Below, one piece after another: positions 38,060 to 47,362 of a stretch of 64,000 nucleotides of DNA (its first letter is position 1; each line of letters begins with the position of its first letter). Both the position numbers and the translations under genes were made by a program. Under the pieces are notes generated by a model. That model was not told the origin of the DNA. It was given only the letters and a program-made list of their open reading frames with translations, and searched no databases. The DNA comes from an uncultured Alphaproteobacteria bacterium (lineage in GTDB: Bacteria; Pseudomonadota; Alphaproteobacteria; HIMB59): positions 208,492-272,491 of the forward strand of contig CACCLU010000003.1 of assembly GCA_902546975.1 (NCBI GenBank). Reading direction: 5' to 3'.

Positions 38060-38478
38060 AAAAAATTAAAGGCTCGTGTCTTTGCAAGAAAATTACCTTT
38101 GAGATTAAAAATGAATGTAGATACTCAGTTTTTTGTCATTGCCAGATGTGCCAGGCTTCAAATGCTGAATTTAGCTCTTATACAAAAGTAAAAAAAGAAA
38201 ATCTAAATTTTAAAAGTAAAAAAACTTTAAAATGGTTTGTTTCTAGTAAACATTATAAAAGAGGTTTTTGTTCAATTTGTGGAAGTTCATTATTTTTTCA
38301 AAAAAAATCTTCAGATAATTATATTTCAATATCAACAGGTACCTTAAATAAAAATATACCTTCTATCGGCCATATTTTTTACAAATATAAAAAATCAAAA
38401 ATTAATTTTTCTAAATTAAAAAAATTTCCTCAATCTGCCCAAGGATATTTTGATAAGTTTATTTACAGAATTAAATGA
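38056..38478 (+). CDS. GFA-family zinc protein
   Basis: Homologue of glutathione-dependent formaldehyde-activating enzyme and CENP-V (140 residues). The zinc-binding cysteines appear in the usual order: GSCLCKK at 7-13, CHCQMCQ at 28-34, and CSICGS near 75-80. The family tends to bind glutathione adducts, but most members have no proven reaction. ATGA overlaps join it to both neighbours. Confidence 0.82.
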   Translation: MKKIKGSCLCKKITFEIKNECRYSVFCHCQMCQASNAEFSSYTKVKKENLNFKSKKTLKWFVSSKHYKRGFCSICGSSLFFQKKSSDNYISISTGTLNKNIPSIGHIFYKYKKSKINFSKLKKFPQSAQGYFDKFIYRIK

Positions 38479-39293
38479 ATTACTCATTAACAATCAAGAT
38501 TATCTTAATATTACTATTTATATACCTTTTAATTATCTTCTATGTTTATATAAAACAAAGATCTCTTCTTTATATCCCTCAAATTGATAATTATGATGAT
38601 GAATTACTAATCATTCCTGCGGAACAAGTATTCATTAAAAATAGCTCAAATATAAAATTAAGGTCAATTTTTTATAAACATCCATCTAATACTAAAACTA
38701 CATTACTAATGTTTCACGGTAATGCTGGTCCTATTGAAAATAGATTTTATAAAATTAACAAGTTATCAAAATATGACCAAAATATTTTACTTATTTCTTG
38801 GAGATCATATAGCGGTAATGATGGTGAACCTACTGAGGATGGTTTATATGATGACGCTAGAAGTGCTATAAAATGGCTTGAAGAAAAAAATATTTCTAAA
38901 AAGGACATCATTATTTATGGAGAATCTTTAGGAACTGCTGTTAGTATAGAAATAGCCCAGAATAATAATTTTAAGGGTCTAATTTTGGAGGCTCCATTTA
39001 CTTCAATGATTGATGCTGCTAAATTTCATTACCCATACCTTCCTGTTTCAATCATGCTTAAAGATAAGTATTTAAGTGATAAAAAGATTAAAAACGTTAT
39101 TTCCCCTATATTTATTATGCACGCCACAGGGGATGATATAGTTCCATTTAGAATGGGTGAAAAAATATACAAATTAGCAAATTCACCTAAAAGTAGTTAT
39201 TTCGTTGATGAGAATGAACATTTAGTAACTTATGATGAAAATTTAATGAATAAGATGGATGAGTTTTATGAAACTATAATTAATGATGAATAA
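38475..39293 (+). CDS. alpha/beta hydrolase (BEM46/ABHD13-like)
   Basis: The 272-residue protein has an N-terminal membrane anchor (5-26) and a complete serine hydrolase triad: nucleophile Ser151 in GESLG, an Asp in ATGDDIVPF and the His in ENEHLV near the C-terminus. The oxyanion loop is LMFHGNAG (78-85). This is the BEM46/ABHD13 type, esterase or thioesterase of unknown substrate. It overlaps the following acyl-CoA ligase by 11 bases, so a lipid-related role is possible. Confidence 0.8.
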   Translation: MNYSLTIKIILILLFIYLLIIFYVYIKQRSLLYIPQIDNYDDELLIIPAEQVFIKNSSNIKLRSIFYKHPSNTKTTLLMFHGNAGPIENRFYKINKLSKYDQNILLISWRSYSGNDGEPTEDGLYDDARSAIKWLEEKNISKKDIIIYGESLGTAVSIEIAQNNNFKGLILEAPFTSMIDAAKFHYPYLPVSIMLKDKYLSDKKIKNVISPIFIMHATGDDIVPFRMGEKIYKLANSPKSSYFVDENEHLVTYDENLMNKMDEFYETIINDE

Positions 39294-40989
39294 TTTTAAT
39301 AATCTTCCAGAACTATTTTATTTTCAAGCAGATAAGAACGAAAATAATCAACACTTACTAAAACTCGACTCAAACAACCAAGTTATCTCAATGAGTTGGT
39401 TAGAGACCAAAAATCTAACAACAAAAATACACAATTTTTTAGCAAACAAATATTTAGTTGAATTAGAGAGAGTTTTATTGGTTTCAGAAAATAGACCTGA
39501 ATGGATGGCCTCTGATATCGCTATAATGTCTAATAAACTTATTTGTGTCCCCAACTATACAACTTATACATCAAGAGATTTTGAGCATATTTTAACTGAC
39601 TCTCAGCCTGTTGGTTTAATAGTTTCAAATAAAAATTTACTTCAGACTATTTTAACTGCCAGCGAAAAAGTAAAATATAATTTCAAATTTATCTTATGTT
39701 TTGATTATTTTGAAAATAATTCAATTTCAAATTTAGTATTTTTAAATGATTTAACAGATGACAATAATGATAATAACAGAGAAAAAATTAAAGAAATTAA
39801 GCGCAAAGATCCAGCTTGTATTATTTACACGTCAGGTACACAAGGATTACCGAAAGGTGTTATTTTAAGTCATGGGGGCATATTAAGTAATTGTGAAGGA
39901 GCGTATGAACTTCTTAAAACTATAAAGAGTCCAGATTTAACCTTTCTTACTTGGTTACCTTTATCTCATTCATATGAACATGCAGTTCAATTTGTTCAGA
40001 TTATTTTAGAAGCAAAAGTATTTTATAATAAAAGTATTGAAACACTTCTGCCTACAGTAAAAATTGCACAACCTCATATAATGACTGCTGTTCCAAGATT
40101 TTATAATAATCTCCATGCAAAAATGAAGATTAATCTGAAAAATCAGTCTAATTTTAAACAAAATTTATTTAATAAGACTATCCAGCTAGGAACAAAAAAA
40201 TTTAAAAATATTAAATTAAGTTTTAGTGAAAATATAATTAACCTAATATTAGATACATTAGTCAGAAAAAAAGTAAAAAATAATTTTGGTGGCAGATTAG
40301 AGGCTTTTATATCAGGTGGAGGACCTCTTGATAGTCAAGTAGGGGAGGTGCTTAATGCCCTTGGTTTAAAGACTTTACAAGGTTATGGCTTAACTGAAAC
40401 CTCACCAGTTGTAAGCTGCAATTTATTAAATAAAGTAAAAGTTGATACAGTTGGTCCTATATTTCCTGGAGTTGAAGTAAAATTAGCAGAAGATGGTGAA
40501 ATATTAGTTAAAGGGGAGAACCTTATGCTGGGCTATTGGAATAATAAAGAAGCTACTGAGCAAACTATAAAAGATGGTTGGCTCCATACGGGGGATATTG
40601 GTGAATTTGATGAGGACAATTATCTTAAAATTACAGATCGTAAAAAGGATATAATAGTTTCTCTAGGAGGTGATAATATTGCACCATCTAAGATTGAAAA
40701 TCTATTAACTTTATCTCCTGAGATAGAACAAGCCTGTGTCTTTGGTGAACAAAAGAATTATATTGCAGCATTATTAGTATTAAACTCAGAGAGTAAATCT
40801 AGTTATGAAGATATTCAAAGATATATTGATGAAGTAAATAAAGACTTAACTCAACCAGAAAAAATAAAAAAGTTTATCTTTATTGATGAGCCTTTTAGTA
40901 TTGAAAATAAACTAATGACTCCCACAATGAAAGTTAGGAGACATGAAGTACAAAAAAAATATCAAAATCAAATTGATCAATTATTTTAA
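39283..40989 (+). CDS. long-chain acyl-CoA synthetase-like AMP-binding enzyme
   Basis: An ANL-superfamily ligase of 568 residues that activates a carboxylic acid as an acyl-AMP and then CoA thioester. Motifs: the P-loop IIYTSGTQGLPKG, YGLTETSPV, and GWLHTGDIG with DRKKDIIVSLGGDNIAP. Length and sequence fit the long-chain (FadD15/FAA) branch with a short C-terminal domain. The exact substrate is not readable. Confidence 0.87.
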   Translation: MMNNFNNLPELFYFQADKNENNQHLLKLDSNNQVISMSWLETKNLTTKIHNFLANKYLVELERVLLVSENRPEWMASDIAIMSNKLICVPNYTTYTSRDFEHILTDSQPVGLIVSNKNLLQTILTASEKVKYNFKFILCFDYFENNSISNLVFLNDLTDDNNDNNREKIKEIKRKDPACIIYTSGTQGLPKGVILSHGGILSNCEGAYELLKTIKSPDLTFLTWLPLSHSYEHAVQFVQIILEAKVFYNKSIETLLPTVKIAQPHIMTAVPRFYNNLHAKMKINLKNQSNFKQNLFNKTIQLGTKKFKNIKLSFSENIINLILDTLVRKKVKNNFGGRLEAFISGGGPLDSQVGEVLNALGLKTLQGYGLTETSPVVSCNLLNKVKVDTVGPIFPGVEVKLAEDGEILVKGENLMLGYWNNKEATEQTIKDGWLHTGDIGEFDEDNYLKITDRKKDIIVSLGGDNIAPSKIENLLTLSPEIEQACVFGEQKNYIAALLVLNSESKSSYEDIQRYIDEVNKDLTQPEKIKKFIFIDEPFSIENKLMTPTMKVRRHEVQKKYQNQIDQLF

Positions 40990-41489
40990 TGCAATTATTT
41001 GCAGCCATAGATTTTGAAACAGCCACAAGTGAGAGAACATCAGCATGTGCTATTGGGTATGTAATATTTAATAAAACTAAAATTATAAAAAAAGTCTCCC
41101 ACTTAATAAGACCACCTAAACCTGAAGTTCATTTTACAGATATTCATGGTTTATCATGGGATATGTTAAAGAAAGCTAAAACATTTGATAAAGTGTGGTG
41201 CCAAATTAAGAGTGAATTATCTGCTGTTGATTACTTTTTTGCACATAATGCTACTTTTGATCGATCTGTCCTTCACTCATGTTGTTATTTTTATAACATC
41301 GACCTACCTAAACAAGAATTTAAAGATACTGTTGCAATTGCAAGAAAATATTGGGAATTTGAAAACAATAAACTAAATACAGTATGTAAAAATTTAAGAA
41401 TTCCATTAAATCATCACGATGCATTGTCAGATGCTAAAGGATGTGCTTTGATAGCTATTGAGGCTTTTAAAAAAGGTTATTTTATTTAA
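40989..41489 (+). CDS. DnaQ-like DEDDh 3'-5' exonuclease
   Basis: The 166-residue protein has all five acidic/His motifs: AIDFET at 6-11, HNATFDRS in the middle and HHDALSDAKGCALI at the end. Such stand-alone exonucleases proofread or trim DNA or RNA ends. It is shorter than DnaQ epsilon and lacks its polymerase-binding tail. It overlaps the upstream ligase by one base and the convergent MFS gene by eight. Confidence 0.83.
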   Translation: MQLFAAIDFETATSERTSACAIGYVIFNKTKIIKKVSHLIRPPKPEVHFTDIHGLSWDMLKKAKTFDKVWCQIKSELSAVDYFFAHNATFDRSVLHSCCYFYNIDLPKQEFKDTVAIARKYWEFENNKLNTVCKNLRIPLNHHDALSDAKGCALIAIEAFKKGYFI

Positions 41490-42675
41490 TTTTATTACCT
41501 ATAAAGCTCAAAGAAGAAAAAATAATTATTAAGGCAAGGCTCATATAGATCAAGGTGTTTATCGAATTTGTCTCATCCAATATCAATCCATATAAGAAAG
41601 GGGAGGCTGCTGATGCCAGAACACCAAAAAATGTTAAAAGGGCCCTTATTGCACCTAGGTTTTTGACTCCATACATTTCTGCCCACAAAGAATTAGACAT
41701 ATTTTCAGTAAAGCCATTTGATAATCCAAGACCTGCCATGTAAAGATATAATACAAATATATGATTTGAAAATAACATCACAATAAATATTAAAGCCATG
41801 GGAATTAAGTGAAATGTGATTACACTCCTACCAGAAAATTTATCGACTAACAAACCAGAAACTAATGAACCACCAATTCCACAGATTGCATAAAAAATAA
41901 AACTTTGTGCAATATCTAACATTGTCCAATTATTTAATTGCCCAATAAAAACTTGATGAAATAAAAAACCAGTTACTGTAAATGACATAAATAATGTTAG
42001 AGGTAAATAAAGATAAAATTTAAGATCTGTTAAGACATCTCTTCTTCTCCATGAAAATGAATTCTGTATATCTTCATTCTCAAACCCAGTTTCACTTTTA
42101 AAATTATTTTTATTTAATAGGTAGTATAAAAATACTCCGAAAAATATTATTATAAATACAGATGAACTAAACCAGGTAACTCTCCAGCCAAAAGTTAATA
42201 TTAAAATTACTACTACAAATGGATAGATCATCTCACCAAAAGAAAAACCAAATCCAGATATAGCTAATGCTTTTCCTCTATTAGCTTTAAAGTATCTTGC
42301 CATGGTTGTTCTTGAAGTGTGTCCCATAAGCCCTTGTCCAAAAAGTCTTAAAAAATAAATTACAAAAAAAAGAAGAATTACATTAAACACAATACTTGCA
42401 AAAAAACATGTTACCGAAAGACCTAATACTATTGCTAAAGTATATTTTTTAAGAGAGACAGTATCTATAAGTTTGCCAGCCCATATAATAGTTAACGCAC
42501 TTAAAATTGTAGCTATTGAATACAGACTACCAAATTGAGTATTACTTAAGTTAAATGTTTCTCTAAAATCTTCACTAAAAAGAGAGATAAAAAATGTTTG
42601 TCCAAATCCTGATGCGAATGCTATTAGAAAGCCAAATATTAATAAATTTGAATTTTTATTTATAAAATTAATCAA
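41482..42675 (-). CDS. MFS transporter
   Basis: A 397-residue major facilitator with twelve hydrophobic segments, a TM2-3 loop WAGKLIDTVSLKKY and a TM8-9 loop SGLLVDKFSGR of the expected type. The R/D-rich motif AGxxxDrxgrr is recognisable in both halves. Substrate is unknown; the sequence is in the range of nitrate/nitrite or organic acid carriers, but nothing is decisive. Confidence 0.8.
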   Translation of the reverse strand: MINFINKNSNLLIFGFLIAFASGFGQTFFISLFSEDFRETFNLSNTQFGSLYSIATILSALTIIWAGKLIDTVSLKKYTLAIVLGLSVTCFFASIVFNVILLFFVIYFLRLFGQGLMGHTSRTTMARYFKANRGKALAISGFGFSFGEMIYPFVVVILILTFGWRVTWFSSSVFIIIFFGVFLYYLLNKNNFKSETGFENEDIQNSFSWRRRDVLTDLKFYLYLPLTLFMSFTVTGFLFHQVFIGQLNNWTMLDIAQSFIFYAICGIGGSLVSGLLVDKFSGRSVITFHLIPMALIFIVMLFSNHIFVLYLYMAGLGLSNGFTENMSNSLWAEMYGVKNLGAIRALLTFFGVLASAASPFLYGLILDETNSINTLIYMSLALIIIFSSLSFIGNKIK

Positions 42676-42737
42676 AACAAGAGGGATATTATGATTTAAT
42701 AACTATATATCAATTATAATAAAGAAAGGGACCACTG

Positions 42738-43145
42738 GTGAGCACAATTAAAAGAACTGATGATGATAATCATCCAATTATAAAGGAAGTCTATGAAGAT
42801 ATTAAACAATCAAGAAACACAACTTATATAGGTAATTTTTGGAAATATTTAGCATTCGACCCTCAATTACTAAAAAATGTTTGGAGTGATGTTAAAGATT
42901 TAATGGTTAAACAAACCATAATTCCAAATAAAACTAAAGAAATGATTTATATGGCAGTCTCTATAACAAATAATTGCTCGTATTGCACACACTCCCACAC
43001 AGCTGCAGCAAAAAAACTTGGGATGACTAAAGACGAACATTCAGAATTTTTAAATATTGTAGCTCTTGCAGCAAAAACAAATCAACTGGTCAATAGTATA
43101 CAAGTGCCAGTAGATGAAATATTTGATGAAGACATAGAAAAATAA
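42738..43145 (+). CDS. carboxymuconolactone decarboxylase/AhpD-like protein
   Basis: The 135-residue protein has the AhpD-type redox motif NCSYCTHSH (Cys80, Cys83, His87) and the conserved helix KEMIYMAVSITNN before it. Such proteins reduce peroxides or act as disulfide relays. The start is GTG at 42738, set by a purine-rich GAAAGGGA; a perfect TATAAT is at 42715-42720. Confidence 0.8.
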   Translation: MSTIKRTDDDNHPIIKEVYEDIKQSRNTTYIGNFWKYLAFDPQLLKNVWSDVKDLMVKQTIIPNKTKEMIYMAVSITNNCSYCTHSHTAAAKKLGMTKDEHSEFLNIVALAAKTNQLVNSIQVPVDEIFDEDIEK

Positions 43146-43149
43146 TCCA

Positions 43150-43251
43150 ATGGAATTCTTAATATGGTTTTGGAATGCAGGCGAACTTCTGATGATTATA
43201 GGTATTGGGATAATTATAATTGGATTATTATTTTATAGAAAAAAAAAATAA
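43150..43251 (+). CDS. 33-residue single-helix membrane peptide
   Basis: This short ORF begins four bases after the AhpD-like gene and encodes a tryptophan-containing start (MEFLIWFWNAGEL), one strongly hydrophobic helix rich in isoleucine and glycine (13-28), and a basic end (YRKKK). The layout fits a small membrane protein oriented with its C-terminus in the cytosol. Without homologues it could also be chance. Confidence 0.4.
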   Translation: MEFLIWFWNAGELLMIIGIGIIIIGLLFYRKKK

Positions 43252-43300
43252 ATCTTTAAGTTATTTATATTATTATTTTATTTATGATCTCCAAAATTAT

Positions 43301-43306
43301 TATAAT
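43301..43306 (+). promoter_or_regulatory. -10 element before the 43.3-kb small gene
   Basis: Perfect TATAAT ending eight bases before the ATG at 43315, another nearly leaderless arrangement. No good -35 is seen, and the surrounding sequence is very A+T-rich, so chance is possible. Confidence 0.35.
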
Positions 43307-43314
43307 ATTAAATA

Positions 43315-43554
43315 ATGTATTACGATGATGATAATAATGACGATAATACGTTGTTAGGCAGACTTACTGAGCTAAATAGAGCCCTAAGTCAAATGATGAG
43401 AAACACCAGCGAAAGAAATATTGTTGAAAAGTTACATACTTACCAACTAGCTATAAAAAAAACTTTAAAAATTATGACTAAAAAACAGCTTAATACTATT
43501 TCCGAGTCCTCCAATGAATACGAAGATAGATTAGAACGAGGAGATTTTGACTAA
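43315..43554 (+). CDS. small acidic helical protein, unknown
   Basis: I do not recognise this 79-residue protein. It starts with a run of tyrosine, aspartate and asparagine (MYYDDDNNDDN), followed by a predicted alpha-helical, coiled-coil-like body (LTELNRALSQMM, NIVEKLHTYQLAIKKTLKIM) and an acidic tail. It could be a soluble regulatory or adaptor protein. It ends inside a palindrome shared with the convergent ribA-like gene. Confidence 0.5.
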   Translation: MYYDDDNNDDNTLLGRLTELNRALSQMMRNTSERNIVEKLHTYQLAIKKTLKIMTKKQLNTISESSNEYEDRLERGDFD

Positions 43555-43564
43555 ATTTTTAGTC
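43549..43564. terminator. palindrome between convergent genes, possible bidirectional terminator
   Basis: GACTAAA TT TTTAGTC is a perfect inverted repeat that contains the stop codon of the rightward gene (43552-43554) and that of the leftward gene (43559-43561). The stem is A+T-rich and short, with T-runs on each side, so terminator activity is uncertain. Confidence 0.35.
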
Positions 43565-44677
43565 TAAATTTTTAAAACCGTAACCTGTTTTTTTTACTCT
43601 TGTTTTAAAATAACTCTTATTAAATTTGTTAATTGTAGGTTTTGTATTTATTTGCTTGGCAATTTTAATACCAGCTTTTTTAAGAGAAGAGACTTTTGTA
43701 AAATTATTTGTGATAATATTGACTTTATTTACTTTTAATAACTTAAGTATCTTAGCGGCAATATTAAAATCTCTTTCATCATCTAAAAAACCTATGTTGT
43801 GATCAGCATCAATAGTATCTAAGCCTTTTGACTGAAGAGAATATGCCCTCATTTTATTGGCTAGTCCTATACCTCTCCCTTCTTGATCTAAATAAAGGAT
43901 AATACCTCCTTTATTTTTAACCATATAGTTTAAAGAGTTATTTAATTGTTCTCCACAATCGCATTTTCTAGAGTGAAATATATCCCCAGTAAAACAAGCT
44001 GAGTGAATTCTAAGATTTGTTGGTTGTTTTAAATTTTTTGGTTTAATTATGATCGCGATATGTCTTCTAGCACCAATATATGACTTAAAAATATTAAATG
44101 TAGTAGATGCAACATTTGGTAAGGGCACATTTGCACTTGAAACTAATCTGATACTATTAGTTATAAATTTATTCTGATTTTTTAACTCTTTATGGTTAAA
44201 TCTTAATAGACCAAGTTGTAATATTAAATTATCAATATTTTTATAGTATTTAGAATTAATTTTTTTAAATACAAGTGATGGTATTACCTTCGCATTTTTA
44301 GCTATATCTAAACAGACATTATGGAAGTCTTTACTTTTGATATAAGGCTCATCTTTAAATAATATTTTATTTTGATCAGATAAAGGGTTAATAAATAAAC
44401 TTAATAAAGATTTGTTTGATATTTTTTCATTTATTTTTAAATAAATATTTGTTGATACTTTATCTTCAAATATTGATTTTGCTTTTTGTTTTGTGATTAA
44501 AAGATATTTGTCTTTTTGTAGGTATTGATTAAATTGATTTAAAATTTTATTGTCCGAATGTTCAATATTAAAGAACATCCAATAATTTTTATTTTCTTTG
44601 ATAACTATTGGTCTTCCGGTTCTAAGCTCATTGATAGCTCTATCAATAAATGTGCCAAAATTTGATTTTAAACTCAT
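43559..44677 (-). CDS. GTP cyclohydrolase II with degenerate N-terminal domain
   Basis: The C-terminal half (about 180-372) is an intact GTP cyclohydrolase II that opens GTP to 2,5-diamino-6-ribosylamino-pyrimidinone phosphate. It has zinc ligands Cys228, Cys239 and Cys241, DQEGRGIGL at 264-272, and DADHNIGFLDDERDF at 290-304. The N-terminal 170 residues start like DHBP synthase (INELRTGRPIVI) but lack its acidic active-site pattern, as in other alphaproteobacterial long forms. It lies at the end of a block of pterin/pyrimidine-type genes, divergent from the RibD-like reductase, so it may serve a pathway other than riboflavin. Confidence 0.82.
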   Translation of the reverse strand: MSLKSNFGTFIDRAINELRTGRPIVIKENKNYWMFFNIEHSDNKILNQFNQYLQKDKYLLITKQKAKSIFEDKVSTNIYLKINEKISNKSLLSLFINPLSDQNKILFKDEPYIKSKDFHNVCLDIAKNAKVIPSLVFKKINSKYYKNIDNLILQLGLLRFNHKELKNQNKFITNSIRLVSSANVPLPNVASTTFNIFKSYIGARRHIAIIIKPKNLKQPTNLRIHSACFTGDIFHSRKCDCGEQLNNSLNYMVKNKGGIILYLDQEGRGIGLANKMRAYSLQSKGLDTIDADHNIGFLDDERDFNIAAKILKLLKVNKVNIITNNFTKVSSLKKAGIKIAKQINTKPTINKFNKSYFKTRVKKTGYGFKNLD

Positions 44678-44718
44678 AGACTATATATATACTCAATAGT
44701 ACTTGATACAGATGAAAA

Positions 44719-45549
44719 ATGATAACAAAGCATAATATTTCTTCATTATTTGAATTTGTAAAAAAACAAAAAAAATCAAATATCTTAAGAATTGATTTAA
44801 TTAACAAATCGTTTGTACTTAGTCAACATTCTAAAACCAATCATATTTTAATTGATAAAAATGGCGTTAATTTTAATTGTAAGATTGAAAAAAAAATAAA
44901 TGAAATAGCACAAATTTTATTACCAATATTGATGATAAAAAAAAAATTCTATATCGGGCAAATTGGGCAAAGCTTAGACGGTAAAATTGCACTTTTAAAC
45001 GGCAATTCTCATTACATTAATGATAAAAATAGTATTTCATACCTTCATAGCCTTCGTTCAGTGTGTGATGCAGTTATAGTTGGTGTAAATACAATAAAAA
45101 AAGATAATCCCTTGCTCACTACAAGAGCAATTAAAGGCTCAAATCCTCAGAGGATAATTATAGATCCGTCTCTAAAATTAACAAATAACTATCAAATATT
45201 TAAAGATGGTTTTTCAAATATCATATTTACACACTCTAATATTAAAAAGAATTTAAATAATACACAAATTTATAAATTACCTGAAAGGAATTTCACAAAT
45301 CTAATATACAAACATATAAATAATTTAGGTTTTAAGTTTGTATTAGTAGAAGGTGGTTCTAAAACTATATCTAAATTTCTTGAGAATAAATTATTAGATA
45401 TTATGCAATTTATAATATCACCTACAATTATTGGTTCTGGTATTAATTCTATAAATATAAAACCTATAACAAATTTAAAAAAAGTTATTAGAACAAAAAA
45501 TAAAATTTATAAATTTGGCGAAGAAATGATAGTAAGTTTAGAGTTTTAA
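44719..45549 (+). CDS. stand-alone RibD reductase-domain protein
   Basis: The 276-residue protein has the NADPH-dependent reductase domain of RibD (RibD_C): IGQIGQSLDGKIAL, SLRSVCDAVIVGVNTIKKDNPLLTTR and LVEGGSKTI. The N-terminal 75 residues do not form the zinc cytidine-deaminase-like domain, as HxE and PCxxC are absent. The substrate would be the ribosylamino-pyrimidine made by GTP cyclohydrolase II, which lies divergently 41 bases away. It overlaps the convergent methyltransferase by 12 bases. Confidence 0.78.
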   Translation: MITKHNISSLFEFVKKQKKSNILRIDLINKSFVLSQHSKTNHILIDKNGVNFNCKIEKKINEIAQILLPILMIKKKFYIGQIGQSLDGKIALLNGNSHYINDKNSISYLHSLRSVCDAVIVGVNTIKKDNPLLTTRAIKGSNPQRIIIDPSLKLTNNYQIFKDGFSNIIFTHSNIKKNLNNTQIYKLPERNFTNLIYKHINNLGFKFVLVEGGSKTISKFLENKLLDIMQFIISPTIIGSGINSINIKPITNLKKVIRTKNKIYKFGEEMIVSLEF

Positions 45550-46326
45550 AGCTAAAAAATCTTTATTTCTTAGAAATAATTTTGATTTATTTTTTTTAAT
45601 ATTTACCCTTCTAAAATCTAACCATCTATCTAATGATATCTTATTTTTTTCAAGTACATTTTCACAAAAATCTAAAAACATATTTTGAAATTTTTTATTC
45701 TTTGATACATCCCAACTTGAGTCAAAAACAAATGTTTTGTGTGACTGAGAAAACAATTTATTAATTATTTGACTACAGTTTTTACCAACTGCTTTTTGCC
45801 CAATACCTTTATCTGACTCCTGATCTTTATTAAATAAATTTAAAACGTATTGATCATCTTTATGTTTTGGGTGAAATTTAAAAAATCCATCATAATTAAT
45901 TGAAAAATATATAACTTTTGTATTTAGATTTTGTTTTTTAAATCCTAAATACCAATTTTTTGGCATTATATCTAAATACGCAGATCCTGTAATAATATCG
46001 TATTTTTCGAATTTAAAATTTTTTATATTTTTGATTAAATCAAATTTTTTATAATTTATATTTATAATTTTATTTTTATTATTTGTCTTTTTCTTAAATT
46101 CTTTAATTGACTCAAATGATATGTCTATCATATCCCATGATTGCCTTTTTTTAAGTTTAGGGTACAAAAATCTATAGTTGGAACCTGTTCCACAACCTAA
46201 ATCAGCGATAGACAATATTTTGTAGTCTTGAAAATATTTATTAATTTTTTCTATAATTTTTTTATTTCTTGAAACTTTATCAATTTTCTCTCGAAGAAAT
46301 AGCCAATCATTATTAAATTTATGCAT
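45538..46326 (-). CDS. class I SAM-dependent methyltransferase
   Basis: The 262-residue protein has the SAM-binding motif IADLGCGTGSN near residue 40-50, followed by MIDISFES as the acidic second strand and a YDIITGSAYLD post-II region. No close family can be named. The gene overlaps the glycosyltransferase gene upstream by eight bases, so the two are expressed together. A role in methylating the product of this gene block is inferred from position. Confidence 0.7.
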   Translation of the reverse strand: MHKFNNDWLFLREKIDKVSRNKKIIEKINKYFQDYKILSIADLGCGTGSNYRFLYPKLKKRQSWDMIDISFESIKEFKKKTNNKNKIININYKKFDLIKNIKNFKFEKYDIITGSAYLDIMPKNWYLGFKKQNLNTKVIYFSINYDGFFKFHPKHKDDQYVLNLFNKDQESDKGIGQKAVGKNCSQIINKLFSQSHKTFVFDSSWDVSKNKKFQNMFLDFCENVLEKNKISLDRWLDFRRVNIKKNKSKLFLRNKDFLALKL

Positions 46327-47362
46327 CTTTTATTATCTTGATAAAAAGATCCCCAGATTGTATTGGTGTTAAAAATTTTCTCTTATTTTGTGATAATTTT
46401 TTTGATAAATCTGAATTAAATGCATTTTTAGTAATTAATTTTGATAAGCTTTTTTCTTTGAAATTATTTAAGTAGATAATTCCATCCTTTTTTAGAGTAT
46501 TCATAATTGTTTTAGTTTTATATGTAATAATCATTTTTTTGAGTTGAAGGGCATTAGCAAGTGACATACCAAAACCTTCATATTTACTTACTGAGACATA
46601 GAAGTCACACTTAGAATATAGTTTTGATAATAAATTAGTCGATACATTACTATAAAACTTAACTTTTTTGCTTAATCCATAATTACTTATAATTTTTAGT
46701 AATCTATTATAGTATTTACTCTCTCTAGTTATATCTCCTACAATATTTAATTTTATTTTATCCATGTATCTTAATTCGTTTAACAGATAATGATAATTTT
46801 TTCTCTCAATAATACTTCCTACAGATAGTAAATTTATATTTTTATCCTTTTTTAATTTATATTTTTTTAATTTTTCTATTCCAGGCTCTACAACTTGAAT
46901 TTTTCGCTTATTAATTTTAAATTTTTCAAAAATTAGTTGTTTTGTATCATTTGAAGTGACAATTATTTTTTTCGTTTTCTTATATAATTTTTTAGCTTTC
47001 TTAAGAAAAAATAGACTTTGATTACCATTAAATTCTAGATAAAGAGGGTGGTGTATAAGAGCTATTACTACAAATCTATCTAAATAGTTTATTAAACTAT
47101 CAATACACTCAAAAACTAATCCATCAATAATTAGTACTGCATTATCAGGTAATTTTTCTAAAGTTTTTTTAAGGTTTTTTAAGTCATTTTCTTTAGGAAA
47201 GGGAAAGCTGTTAGCAAGTTTGATAGCATTTAAATTAAATTTAATTTTTTTTGCTCTTTTTAATATATTTTTTTCATAAATGTAACCGCCTGTTTTTGTA
47301 TTAATATCACCCGGATAAATAAAATAATAAGATTTATTGTGTATTAATGATCTCTTGTTCAT
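46319..47362 (-). CDS. GT4-type glycosyltransferase
   Basis: The 347-residue protein has a GT-B fold layout. The C-terminal half carries LLSVGSIIERKNYHYLL, a typical GT4 nucleotide-sugar segment, and SKYEGFGMSLANAL; the second Glu of the E-x7-E motif is not conserved. The N-terminal half starts YFIYPGDINTKTGGYIY, in place of the usual GGxERx loop. It starts 29 bases inside the synthase-like gene, so coupled. The acceptor is unknown, and membrane segments are absent. Confidence 0.75.
   Translation of the reverse strand: MNKRSLIHNKSYYFIYPGDINTKTGGYIYEKNILKRAKKIKFNLNAIKLANSFPFPKENDLKNLKKTLEKLPDNAVLIIDGLVFECIDSLINYLDRFVVIALIHHPLYLEFNGNQSLFFLKKAKKLYKKTKKIIVTSNDTKQLIFEKFKINKRKIQVVEPGIEKLKKYKLKKDKNINLLSVGSIIERKNYHYLLNELRYMDKIKLNIVGDITRESKYYNRLLKIISNYGLSKKVKFYSNVSTNLLSKLYSKCDFYVSVSKYEGFGMSLANALQLKKMIITYKTKTIMNTLKKDGIIYLNNFKEKSLSKLITKNAFNSDLSKKLSQNKRKFLTPIQSGDLFIKIIKDA

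Noticed and set aside
43549..43564. A protein-binding operator at the palindrome GACTAAA-TT-TTTAGTC
   Set aside because: It lies between two convergent 3' ends and covers both stop codons, so a terminator or chance codon symmetry is more likely than an operator.
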